DNA from: Tetragonia tetragonoides | Taxonomy: Eukaryota; Streptophyta; Magnoliopsida; Caryophyllales; Aizoaceae | Length of the DNA stretch: 64,000 bases | NCBI GenBank assembly: GCA_038025085.1 | Contig: CM076143.1 | Coordinates: forward strand, 36,416,501-36,480,500 | Direction of reading: 5' to 3' | Shown: one piece after another, positions 26,118 through 37,230 of the stretch | How positions within the stretch are numbered: position 1 is the stretch's first letter | How the letters are laid out: each line of letters begins with the position of its first letter | Translations under genes and position numbers: made by a program | The notes under the pieces: model-generated | What the model was told of the DNA's origin: nothing | The model's input: the letters and a program-made list of their open reading frames with translations, nothing else | Databases searched by the model: none

Positions 26118-29100
26118 GATCCTTATATGGAATGTAAGAGGCCTGAATGGCCCAAATAAACAGAGGGATGTTGGCCTATTCTGCAAAAAAAACAAATGTG
26201 GATTGGTAGCTTTCCTAGAAACAAAAATCAGAAGAATTAATCTAGAAAAAAACATAAATAGTTTCATGCGAGGGTGGGAATCCTACAGCAATCACAATGA
26301 ACATAGGCTAGGAAGAATTTGGATAAGATGGTTACCAGACATTTTTCATGTCACTGTGCTTTTCTCTTCTATACAAATGATCATATGCAAAGTAATTAAT
26401 TTAGTAAGGAAAAAAGATTTTGTGGTGAGTTTTGTGTATGGGCAAAATGAAAAAGAAGACAGGAAACAATTATGGAAGGATCTTAGGGATTTTGCAATTA
26501 ATTGTAATAATCCTTGGATTGTGGGTGGGGATTTTAATAATGTATTGCTTCCTGGTAATAGGCAAGGGGGACAACCAGTTACTCTTGCTGAAATACAGGA
26601 TTTCAAAATCTGCATTGAGGACTGCTTTCTCACTGAAATGGCTTGGTCTGGGTGCCAATACACATGGAACAATAAGCATGAGGAGGGAGGGAGAGTGTAC
26701 TCTAAAATAGACTGGGTTTTCAACAATAGCCTATGGATGCAGGAGATTGATCAGTGCACTCTACAGTTTTTACCAGAGGATGTATCTGATCACTCTCCTA
26801 TTTGTCTAACTCTCCATGAAGAAACCAAGAAAAGAAACATTCCCTTTAAATTCTTTAACATGTGGTACCTCCACCCTGAATTCCAAGCTATGGTGCAGCA
26901 AGCTTGGAATTGCAGAGCTCAGGGCACAAAAATGTTCAAAGTGTACAAGAAGCTCAAAAGGGTGAGAAATGTCCTGAAAAAGCTAAACAGAGAGCAATTT
27001 AGTGATATTTTGGCTCAGGCTGAAATTGCTAGAACTGTAATGAACCAAGCTCAGACAGATGCAAACAAGGAGCCCCTCAATGTGGCGCTGCAACAGAAAG
27101 AGATACAAGCCAGGAAGAAGTACAATGAAGTGAACTTAGCAGCTGAGAATTTTTTGCAGCAGAAGAGCAAAGCTAAGTGGATTCAGTTGGGAGATGGGAA
27201 CAACCAGTTCTTCCATGCAGTTATGAAACAGAGAAGACAAATGAACAGACTACACTGCATCAAGACACAGGAAGATGTATTATTAGAAGACCAGGATTTG
27301 ATTATTGAGGAAATTGTGGGATTTTACAGGAAAATGTTGGGAGTGTCTGGGGTCAGGGATACCACAGCAGAAAACTGTTTCTTCTCAGCAGGTCATAGAT
27401 TGAACATACACCAACAGATGATTGCCCCTGTGAGTGCTGAAGAAGTGAAGTTAGCCATGTTTGATATTGACTGTAACAAAAGTCCAAGGCCCTGATGGCT
27501 TTGGATTGGGTTTTTTCAAAGAAGCTTGGCACATTGTGGGAGATGATGTGACTGAAGCCATCACTGACTTTTTTGACTCATCCAAATTGCTCAAAGAGGT
27601 GAATGCCACAAATTTATGTCTTGTGCAGAAGATAGCAAACCCTGAGAAGGCTTCTGATTTCAGACCAATTGCCTGCTGCAATACCATCAACAAATGCATC
27701 TCCAAGATCTTGTGTGGGAGATTGGCAGAAGTGCTTCCTGACCTAGTCTCTGTGAACCAGGGAGCTTTTGTGGCTCAGAGATCAATTGTACACAACATAA
27801 TGATATGCCAGGATCTTATCAAGCACTACAACAGAAAACAATCCTCTCCTAGATGCTTGATGAAGATTGACCTAAGGAAAGCCTATGACACTATTCATTG
27901 GAGTTTTGTCAAGGAAATGCTGCAAGGGTACGGGTTCCCGGTAAAATTCATTGGTTGGGTTCTGGAGTGCATCCAAACTGCAAGTTTCAGCATCAACATC
28001 AATGGGGAGACCCATGGGTTTTTTCCTGCTAAGCGAGGCATTAGACAGGGAGATCCAATATCTCCACTCATTTTTGTGTTGGTAATGGAGTATATATCAA
28101 GAATCCTGAAAATAGCATGTATGGAAAGGAGCTTTAGCTGGCATCCCATGTGCAAAGAACTGGCAATGAGTCACCTCTGTTTTGCTGATGACTTGTTGTG
28201 CTTTGCCTTGTTGTGTTTCTGCAAAGCAGCACCTGAATCTGTGAGTATTATGATGAATAGCTTGAATTATTTTTCACAAGCTACTGGCCTGATTGCAAAT
28301 AAAGAGAAATCAAACATGTACATTGCTGGTGTAAGTGAACAAGTGAAGAGTGAGCTGCTAGGCTTATCAGGTTTCAGAGAAGGAACACTACCCATGAAAT
28401 ATCTGGGGGTGCCACTATCTCCATCCAAATGGAGCAAAATTGATTGTGAATGCCTGGTGGACAAAATGACTAAAAAGCTTCAGATTTGGGCATCCAAAAA
28501 TCTCTCATATGCAGGAAGGGCTCAACTTATAAATTCTGTATTATTCTCTATTCATGTTTACTGGTCAAGCATTTTTATAATGCCTGCTGGGGTACTCAAA
28601 AGTGTGGAGCAAAAATGCAGATCTTTTTTGTGGGGCTCTACTGATCAGAAACAGAAGCCTAGCTTGGTGGCATGGGATATGGTATGCAGACCAAGGAAAA
28701 ATGGGGGAATAAACATCAAAAATTGCAAATGGTTCAATATTGCATTAAATGGGAAGCATATTTGGGATTTAGCCACAAAAAAAGACACTCTGTGGGTTAA
28801 ATGGATAAATGGGATTTATCTGAAGGGAGTTAATTTCTGGAACTATGAGCCTGTGTGGGGTGCCAGTTGGTACTGGAAAAAGCTCAATAAAATCAAGAGT
28901 ATTTTCCAGGACCAATATTCAGCTAGAGGAGTGTGGAAGGGCACTACTGATGGGCTCTACTCTGTTGCAAGTGGATACAGTATACTAACAAGGCCTATGC
29001 CAAAGTCCAGACATGCTAATCTGATTTGGGGGAAGATAACCATGCCTAGGCAAAGTTTCTGCTTGTGGATGGCTCAACAGGGAAGACTTTTAACAAAGGA

Positions 29101-29512
29101 TAGGGTTCAGAAGATGGGGTTCCTGAATGGTGATGCCATGTGCAACCTGTGCAAGGAGAAGACAGAAGACCATAACCACCTATTCTTTAGCTGTAGGGTA
29201 TCAGCAGGGATCCTGGATCAGCTAAGAGGATGGCTACAAATATCAGCAAAAGCTAACACTATCCAGGGAATGCTCAACTGGATAAGCAGACAAAAGTGCT
29301 CCTGTTTCAGAAGAGAAGTATACGCAGCAGGTCTTGCAGCAACAGTGTATTGGATATGGAGATGCAGGAACATCCAGCATTTTGAGGGGACCAGACTGTC
29401 ATTGAGGCAGATCGTGCAACAGATCCAGCAGGTGGTCAGAGCTAGAATACAGCAATGTAGTAGCAAGAGGAAAATAAACAACAAAGATAGGAGATGGATA
29501 GAAAATGTGTAA
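26110..29512 (+). pseudogene. LINE B ORF2: endonuclease-RT-RNase H-region polyprotein, one frameshift
   Basis: Encodes the enzyme for target-primed reverse transcription. The first part (26110-27495) has the APE-type endonuclease: WNVRGLN near the start, FLETKI, GGDFNNVL and SDHSPICL. The second (27461-29512) has the RT: GPDGFG, FRPIACCNTINK, LRKAYDTIHW, RQGDPISPLIF and FADDLLCF. A thumb and a zf-RVT region follow (MPRQSFCLWMA, CNLCKEKTEDHNHLFFSC, about 29040-29190). The frame break is a single extra A at about 27486-27487, before the GGCCCTGATGG that encodes GPDG. A 15-bp tandem duplication follows the FADD codons. No RNase H domain is evident; the protein ends soon after zf-RVT, so it is shorter than LINE A's ORF2. 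Confidence 0.9.
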
Positions 29513-30508
29513 CTGGCTGTTTTTTTTTTCTGAACTATGTGTCTGTATTTTGGTGTTGATGGAAAGCATGCAGCAGATCAGCAGGAAAATCAAATTCAGA
29601 TGGCAGCAGAGCAACAGCAGGGGAGATATGCAGAACCCAGTAGCCCTGCAAGGCGTGAGAACTTGTGCAGGGATTTATGCAGCAGGTTACAGCAGGGGAA
29701 TCAAAACCAGTGGGCAGAAGCTAGACTCAACAGAAAGTCAGAATCAGAATACATCAGGTTTTTCAGCAGAGAACTAGCAGTTCTGTAAGACAGGAAACCT
29801 GTGCAGAAATTCAGGCAGTAGGTCCCAGCAGGGTATCTGTAGCAGGCTGCTGAAGCTAGGCAGAGTGAAGAAGAAATAAAATTCAGCAGATCAGAAAGAA
29901 TGAGGACCAGAATGCAGCAATCAGTGAGGACCAGAATGCAGCAATGCAGCAGGCTGAGAAAGATCAACAGCAGGGATAAAAAATGGTTAGAGAGATTTTC
30001 AGCTGATCTGTGTACCACAGCAGACCCAGCAGATAGGCAGGACCAGATTCTAGGAGAGGTTTTTGCAGGAAAAAACAAGAAGAAATGCAGGACTCCAGTA
30101 CCTGTACAGGGAGCTAGACAGTAGAGTGATGTGGATCAGCTTGAATGGGCACAGCAGGTAGATGAAGCAAGAAAGAAGGAGGAATGAATCAGCTCCTGGA
30201 AGTTTTTGTTGTAATATTTTTTAGATATATATGTTTTTGTATTTTGCTGTAAGTCAGAAATAATTTTTGCAAATTGTAATGTTTACAGAGATGGTGAGAA
30301 ACAATTTTTGCAAATTGTAATGTTTACAGAGAGGGTGAACCACTGTCTGTAGTGAGTTGCACCAGGATTGAAGGGATGTAAGGTAGTAGAGGGATGTAGC
30401 AAAAAGGAACCCTACCTAGTAGGTGGCCTTGGATCTGCATTGCCTAAGGACTATAATCTTGTTACATTACAGAGAGCAATAATACAATTTCTGACTTGCA
30501 CCAAAAAA
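29513..30508 (+). other. CAG-rich 3' region of LINE B
   Basis: About 1 kb, strongly enriched in CAGCAG, GCAGG and CAGAAT on the plus strand and very poor in pyrimidine runs until 30180. It contains a direct repeat around TTTTTGCAAATTGTAATGTTTACAGAGA (30265 and 30305; the shared block is about 30 bp). It ends with a TTGCACC motif and eight A residues. No protein family was recognised. Confidence 0.7.
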
Positions 30509-30814
30509 AACATGGACCAAAAGAAGTCCGAAATGATACTAATTACGAAAATTCTTCATCTTTAAATCTCAGCAAAGGCAAATGAGGACTTTGTAGTCAC
30601 CTATTACCTGAAGGTGTAAAAAAACATTTAACATTAGTTTGATAGAAGAAACAAAAACCGTACTATAAACTCAAGCTATCAATTCAACCAAACACTTCAC
30701 ATGGATAAGCAATTGATTAATGTTCAGTTTCTTTCCCACCTCAGCATGAAAGCATCAACTAAATGCCACAACCAGTAATTCTAGTGGCTAAGGGAAAATT
30801 AAACAATTTATATC

Positions 30815-30900
30815 TCTGAAGCTTTTGAGTCACTATGTCGTAAGCAACTGCTGCATCTTCCTCTAAACTGGAGAGAGTTCACTCCAAAAATTCCAACCAC
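30815..30900 (-). pseudogene. Possible captured ERF/AP2-domain fragment
   Basis: On the minus strand an acceptor-like TTTTGTAG precedes a reading frame containing LEEDAAVAYDIVTQKL then LFNFPLA. It resembles the second half of an AP2/ERF DNA-binding domain (EEAAxAYDxAAxxxRG...NFP). An in-frame TGA lies before it. It sits inside the CACTA-like element, where gene capture is common. Resemblance is by eye on about 25 residues. Confidence 0.35.
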
Positions 30901-30924
30901 CTACAAAATCAAGCATAATTTACA

Positions 30925-32330
30925 TGTGGTAGAAAGAATATGCTGACGATGAAGAAAACTGACCTGAAAACCCAAAAAATATGGACCATAGAAGAGCAGA
31001 CAGAGCCATCCTAATCTTTTGTGCCAATAAACTGTGGAAGAGATGCTAGCAAAATAACATGCAAGTAGCATTAAAAAATTTAGTGCCAAATCCAAAATCA
31101 AGTATCTATGCTCAAAAAGGAAACATCAATAGATACAACTAACCCAAGTAATGCATAGAAAAATAATTTTCCTTGTCAAATCATGATTCAAACTAAGACA
31201 AGTAGATTCAACTTAAAGCATTTCAGGTATTCTAAGAATGAAGCAAGATGTCTCTTTATTTTCCATTCACCAAGATAGTTTTAAATATATAGCCCAATCT
31301 GCAGAAGCACAAAATATGATATTAAAGATGATCCAATCTTCTCATGAAGATCGGAGCAAAATGCAGTGCAATTAGTACAACGGAACCAAAAATTTATAAA
31401 TTGAGAAAAGAAGAGCAGAGCATGGACTTAAGCAAGCAATGATGAAAAAGCATACTGAGCACTCATTCATTGTATTCCAACGAACAATTGGAAGAAACTT
31501 GGACAAGGATACACCTTTGCTTTGTTTACCTAACATTCTTACCAAGCACCTACATATATTGCCAGATGTCCTATGCAATTCATAACTGTCAAAGTTATAA
31601 ACATCATATATTATTTGCAACAGGAGTAAAACTAAAACCCTTCCTAAATGAAGCATCACTAGTATTCAAAATACCCAATATGACATCTCTTACACACAAA
31701 TTGCAGAACCCTAAAATCGAGCCCATCTACACGTTTTTCAGGAATTGCAGCCTGTCTAGGGCAGCTCATCATCTGAAACCCAATGATTATATTCCCCTGA
31801 GGCTCTTTCTTCTTGTTACAAGAGAAATCACCCACTAGATCTGGAAACAAAACTAAGAACCCATGGCCTACGCATAAGTGCTTAATGAACTTGACAACAA
31901 CTTACAGATCCAATTTAACGACAACAAGAACAATAAAAACTAGAAAAAGTTACTATAAGCAGGCAACTGAAAAAAAAAAACGAAAAGAAAAAGATAAAAG
32001 TTAGTAGATCTACTACCACAGAGAGAGAAGGGACCTTCAATTTTGGGTTGGTCTGTCGAGAATCTTTCCATTTCAATTTCGCAAGTGATTCAAGCATCTA
32101 AAACCTGAAAGTACAGTAAATCACATGACCTACCTAATTTACTTCCCCATCTCTTTAAAATGGGACCAAAAGATTTGACAGAGAAAGAAGATACATACAA
32201 CCGTCATATTTGGTTTTCTTGAGATGATGGACTAATAGAGGTTCGTGATTTAGGGCTCTCTCTAGTCTACTACCCCTCTCTCTCTGATTTAGGATTTTGA
32301 TTTCGGTAGATAAAGGAAGCGCGTTATTAA
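30925..32330 (-). other. Interior of the third CACTA-like element, with splice-like blocks
   Basis: On the minus strand there are exon-like blocks with acceptor and donor signals: about 32019-32106 (starting MLESLAKLKWKDSRQ after TTTCAG), 31690-31840 (after TTTCCAG, containing GFQMMSCPRQAAIPEK) and about 30960-31025. Phases do not join cleanly and the product is not recognised. A CT-rich leader-like tract lies at 32255-32290. Captured host DNA is the likeliest reading. Confidence 0.35.
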
Positions 32331-32838
32331 TTTGCAGTTGGGCAAGGAATATATTACAATTTTGGGCGACGAAAACAAAATTCGTGGCCCAAAGCTCATC
32401 AATGAGCGGCAAATTGTATTTTCGCCGCCCAAACGTCAGTAAATGGGCATCCATTTTCATTTCCGTCGTTATAAACCTGTTGGGCTACGAATTGAAATAT
32501 TGTCGCCCAAACCTTTTTTGTTGTTGTGTATACATGTTTATATTGATTGGGTTCTTAAGATTATATTTCTAGCTCAGAGAAATTGAATTGCTTTCTACAG
32601 TTCTACGATTTTTGCTAGGAAAACTAGTATTTTTTTTTCAGAGTTTCCTTAACCTTGTTTTATTTTTAATGTTATAGATTAAAGTTTTTTTTTCTTTCTT
32701 CTGATCTGCATACTATTAAGAATACTAGTTCTTTTTTTTAGGGTATTAGATATTTAATACTTAAAACTTTTGGTGAAATTTCATTAGTTGTTAACACTTA
32801 ATTGGTAATTAACCTATCAATTCTTAGGTTATTTAAGT

Positions 32839-35273
32839 ATGAGCAAGAGGAAAACAATTGATTCGTATTTTACGAAGAGAATCCCGAAAGAAACAATTAT
32901 CAATGACTCGGAACCTTCTGATGTTAATCCTACTTCAATTCCTGAAACATCAACCCAAATTCCGAATGAGCAGCCTTCAGATAAGGATAGAGTTGAACCC
33001 AACGATGTTGATAACGTCACATTGGAACGTGATCCATCTTTACGTAAACCAATTGACACTTATGGTGATTCTAAAGACCAAGATAGAATTAGGAGAGAGT
33101 ATGCTAATCTGGGGCCATATCAATTTTTAATGTCTAAGTATCCTCCTTCGGGTTTAGAAAAGTATCCTCATCGATTTCAATCACATTGGTTTAAACAGTT
33201 TCCTTTGTTAGATTATTCACCCACCAATGATGTTGCGTATTGTTTTCCATGTTTTCTTTTTGGGAAAAAGCCTACTGGAAAGTGTGGTTTAGAGACTTTT
33301 ATAAAGGATGGCTATAGAAATTGGAAGAAGGTTAACAATGGAAAAGATTGTGCATTTCTTTCTCACACAAAAAAAGATACGAATTTAGCTCATAGTTATG
33401 CTACTCAGTGTTTGTTGAATTTGAAGAAACCAAAAAGTCATATCGAGCACGTGATTGAAAAGCAAACCACTGAAGAGATACACAATAATAGATTGAGACT
33501 GAAAACCTCAATTGATGCAGTTCGATGGCTCACATTTCAAAAATGTGCATTTAGAGGACACGATGAAAGTGTAGACTTAAAAAATCAGGGGAATTTTCTT
33601 GAAATGCTGAAACTTTTAGCATATTATAATAAGGAAGTACATGATGTCATATTGGAGATCGCCCCTAAAAATGCTAAATACACTTCTCCGGGGATTCAGA
33701 AAGAGATCTTACATGTGCTCTCTCAAAATGTGCAACATGTGATTCGTAAAGAGATTGGTGATGCAAAATTCTCTAAAATTGTGGATGAATCTAGAGACAT
33801 ATCCAAAAGAGAGCAGATGGGTATAGTTTTAAGATTTGTAGACACAGATGGCATTTTACGGGAACGATTTTTAGATCTTGTACATGTTAGAGACACGACT
33901 TCATTAACTCTTAAAGAGGGAATTTCTTCTGTATTAGCTCATCACGGCCTAAATGTTCAAAATCTCAGAGGTCAGGGTTATGATGGAGCTAGTAATATGT
34001 GAGGAGAATGGAACGGATTACAAGCCTTGTTTATGAAAGATTGTCCTTATGCATATTATGTGCATTGTTTAGCACATCAATTGCAATTGGCTCTTATTGC
34101 AGCTTCAAGAGCAGTGGCTGAAGTTCATGATTTTTTAAAAGACTTGATTTTTATTGTACACACAGTTAGCTCTTCTTCCAAGAGAAATGATGAGTTACAA
34201 GCTAGCCATGTAGCTGAAATGGAGCATTTGATTGAGATTGAGGAAATTGAAATGGGAATAGGGTTAAATCAAATTGGCACTTTGCAGCGTCCTGGGGATA
34301 CTAGATGGAGTTCTCATTTTAAGTCGATTTGTAGTGTGTTAACGATGTTTGCTGCAACTCGCTCAGTTCTCGAGAGAATAGCCACTGATCGCAAAGCCTC
34401 GTGGTCTCAACGTGGGGATGCTAAATCTGCTCTTAAGAAATTATTATCATTTGATTTTGTATTTGTTTTGCATCAGATGCAGGAAATTATGGGAATTACA
34501 GATGCACTTTGTCAAGCTCTACAACACAAATCTCAAGATATTTTGAATGCTATGCACTTGGTTTCAAGCACAAAGACCTTGATTCAGAGTATGAGAGATG
34601 ATGGTTTTGAACCTCTTTTAAAAAAAGTACAAAACTTCTGTAGTAAACATGGTACAGAAATTCCTGATATGACTATTCCATATTCTGACATAATTCAATC
34701 TCATCGTAAGACTGAAGAATTCAAGGTGAAGGAGCACTACCGAATAGATGTATTTAGAGTTGTTGTAGATCAACAACTATAAGAACTAAATAGTCGGTTT
34801 AGTGAGCAAACAACAGAGCTACTTATCCTGAGTGCTGCATTCCAAGAGAGGGTTATAAGAATTTCAACATTGACAATATTTGCAGGCTTGTAGAAAAGTA
34901 CTACCCTGAAGACTTTTCTGAACAAGAGCAATTTCAGTTGAAATACCAACTTGAGCATTACCTCCTCGATGTGAATAACCATGAAGATTTGAAGAACTTG
35001 ACCACCATTGTTGATCTGTGTCGTGGTTTAAAGGAAAATGAAAAGTCAAATGTGTATTATTGGGTTGATAGATTGATTCGACTTATTTTAACTCTTCCTG
35101 TTTCCACAGCAACGACTGAGCGAGCTTTTTCAGCAATGAAGATTGTCAAGACTAGTCTTCACAATAGGATGGAGGATGACTTTCTTTCTCATTATTTGGT
35201 GGTTTACATAGAGAAAGAGATTGCTGAAACCCTTTTAATAGATTTGATATTAAAGGATTTTTATTCTATGTAA
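32839..35273 (+). pseudogene. hAT transposase (TTF zinc finger, DUF4371, hAT dimerisation), damaged
   Basis: Transposase of the ZMYM/TTF group of hAT elements. It starts MSKRKTIDSYF. The TTF-type zinc finger lies at about residues 75-180 (CFPCFLFG). The DUF4371/RNase H-like core follows (DESRDISKREQMG and GYDGASNM carry the first two catalytic Asp). HCLAHQLQLALIAA, an RPGDTRWSSH block and the C-terminal dimerisation region (LPVSTATTERAFSAMK, catalytic Glu) complete it. Damage: TGA at about 34000 after GYDGASNM, TAA at 34780-34782, and a frameshift near 34850. Otherwise it is close to full length (about 800 residues), so it decayed recently. Confidence 0.9.
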
Positions 35274-35509
35274 ACTAGACGAGCTCAACTCATGTAAAGT
35301 AGATATTTAAGTTTTGATTATTTCTTTTGAGACATATCATTAGCTTATATTAGTTTTACTCTTGTGAGGAATAAACGTTATAGTTGTTTTTTTTTTGGAA
35401 AAAGGAATAATGTTATATATTTTAAATGGTAATTTGATTTTTATTTTACTATTATTTTTGGTCCCCCCCCCCCCAAATGAATTTTTCTGGCTCCATCATT
35501 GTTTAGAAC

Positions 35510-37205
35510 TGTAGTAATGGAGGAATTTCCTTCCCAGGAAATTCCAGTGAACATTGTTTCTGAAACTGAGCAACTTATTAATGATGATTTCTCTAACCTA
35601 GATGCTGAATCCATTCTTAATAATAATAAGCTTGCCTTTTTATCTGCTTCCCTTTCTGAGGGCTTTGTCATGGAAAATATCCCCCAAGTGATTGAAGATA
35701 TGAATGCTTTTAACATTAATAGTTTGTTGGGTAAAATGCTTGGTAATAATGCTGACTATAAGGCCATTATGACTAAAACTCATAATGATTGGAAATTCAT
35801 AAAAGATGAGGTTTATTATCATGATTTGGGTAGTGGTTGGTATATGTTTAAGTTCGTTAATGCTCAAGATAGACTTGTTGTATGGAGGGAAGGACCCTAC
35901 CATGTTCCTAATCAGCTCCTTATCCTCATCCCTTGGGAAGATAGTTTCAACCCAGTTACTAAGAAACTCACTAATGCTGATTTTTGGATCAGAATTCCTT
36001 GGTAGCCAGTTGAACTTTTGAGTTTGGAAGCTGTAATGGCTTTTCTTAAAATTAATGAGCTGGGCACTTTTGTGAAATATGAGAATTTCACCTCTGCTAA
36101 GAAAGGTTTAAGGTTTGCTCGAATCTGTGTTAATGCTGACATTTCTAAGTCTTTAATGACCTTTGCTAAAATCCCTAGAGGAGCTGGTGTTCAATGGTTC
36201 TTTGTGTGGTATGAAAGTTTCTCTGAGGGATGTATTTGTTGTGGCTCTGGTGACCATAAGTTGATGGCTTGTCCACTTAATTTTGATGCTAATAGGGTTA
36301 GTGAGGTGGTGCTTTATCATTGTCCTGATCATCAAAAGCTTATTGAGAAATCAATTACTGAAGCCCTTTTTGCTGAGGCTATGGCGAAGGCTAATCAGTG
36401 GACTTCTGTTCACTCTAAAGCTAGGTCTGCTAAACCTGATGTTACTAGGAGAAATGTTTCTAATGTTGTGTCTAGAAATGATAGTCTTAAGAACATAAAC
36501 TCTTACAGAAAAGGTGATCTTGATGGTGATAATGTTGAGGTGCATGTTAGGAAAAATGTGAGTTCCATTATTATTAAACATGATGCTGGTACTGCTGGTT
36601 TTTGCAAGAATAATGTTGGTAAAATTGTGGGCAAAGACAAGGGTCTTATGGTTAGACCTGGTGGGCTGCAAGACAGTGAATTTGATGCCTTGGTGCCTGT
36701 GATTAACCTGGTTAGTGCTCCCTCTGATGATAAGAGGCCTCTACTAAATGTGACAGGCCTAGATCCTTCCTTTCACAGGGCTTTGGGTGCTCCTTACCCA
36801 ACCTGTGGCCAACTCAGATTGCCTGGTGGTTCTAGTAATGTTGCTAAGCCCCTTCAGGTCTTGTTTCCCAATGAGGTTCCTTTAGATAGTGCATTAGAGT
36901 AGCTTGATCATGGCCTAGCTCTATCTGTCATAGGAACTAAGGCTGAATCAAAGTTGCTCATGCACAGCTGTAACAATGAGGATGATCTGCTTGGGGATGA
37001 CTTTCAGGATGTTACTCCTGATGGTTCTTTTCACTCAATGCAATCTAATAACTCTCTACTCAAACAGATCACTCACCTTGAAGTTGATGGTTCAGATGCA
37101 ACCCTCTCTTCTGGTTCTGCCCATTCTGAGACTCCTAAGAGGAGGATCCGTGGCTCTGCCAATGTGGACTCAACATCCAGCTCTCTGAAGAGAGCAAGAA
37201 ACTGA
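35510..37205 (+). pseudogene. LINE A ORF1: DUF4283/zinc-knuckle protein with two nonsense codons
   Basis: Continues from 23512-23534 across the hAT in the same frame. It has the plant L1 ORF1 layout. A polar N-terminus is followed by a DUF4283 domain (about 35690-36010, MLGNNADYKAIMTKTHNDWK, VWREGPYHVPNQLLIL). A CCHC knuckle CICCGSGDHKLMAC (about 36230-36270) and a polar tail ending in a basic cluster (SLKRARN) follow. In-frame TAG codons lie at 36003-36005 and 36900-36902. The gap to ORF2 is 25 nt. Confidence 0.85.
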
Positions 37206-37230
37206 TTTATGTACTCCCTAAAGCTTATTG

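Larger units (their letters stand above)
24613..30523 (+). mobile_element. Young full-length L1-type LINE (LINE B)
   Basis: A perfect 15-bp target-site duplication, AACATGGACCAAAAG, lies at 24613-24627 and 30509-30523. The body 24628-30508 is 5.9 kb: a 107-nt leader, intact ORF1 (24735-26117), ORF2 (26110-29512) with one frameshift, a CAG-rich 3' region, and a short A tail. Perfect TSDs and nearly open frames mark it as the youngest element in the stack. Confidence 0.92.
24052..32528. mobile_element. CACTA-like element inside the hAT, itself holding a LINE
   Basis: Left end CACAACAAGAAAAAGAGG and right end, reverse complemented, CACAACAACAAAAAAGG, both running into GGTTTGGG. This resembles CACTACAAGAAA-type CACTA ends. 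Both subterminal regions (24070-24420 and 32340-32515) repeat TTTGGGCGACGAAA and CGTGGCCCAAA in both orientations. Flanking triplets are TAA and TAT, a 2/3 match. No transposase was found. The element's own DNA is about 2.6 kb, and the LINE at 24628-30508 makes up the rest. Confidence 0.8.
23527..35509 (+). mobile_element. hAT transposon with perfect 8-bp target-site duplication
   Basis: The body 23535-35501 is flanked by TTTAGAAC at 23527-23534 and 35502-35509. The left end CAGGGGCGGAGTTAAG and the right end, reverse complemented CAATGATGGAGCCAG, are imperfect hAT terminal repeats, each next to a run of G/C (12 C at 35463-35474). It carries a damaged transposase gene (32839-35273). Its own length is about 3.5 kb once the CACTA-like element at 24052-32528 is removed. 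Confidence 0.92.

Noticed and set aside
26110..29512. Treating LINE ORF2 as a host gene for a reverse-transcriptase-like protein.
   Set aside because: It is bounded by perfect target-site duplications, paired with ORF1 and ends in an A tail; it is mobile DNA.
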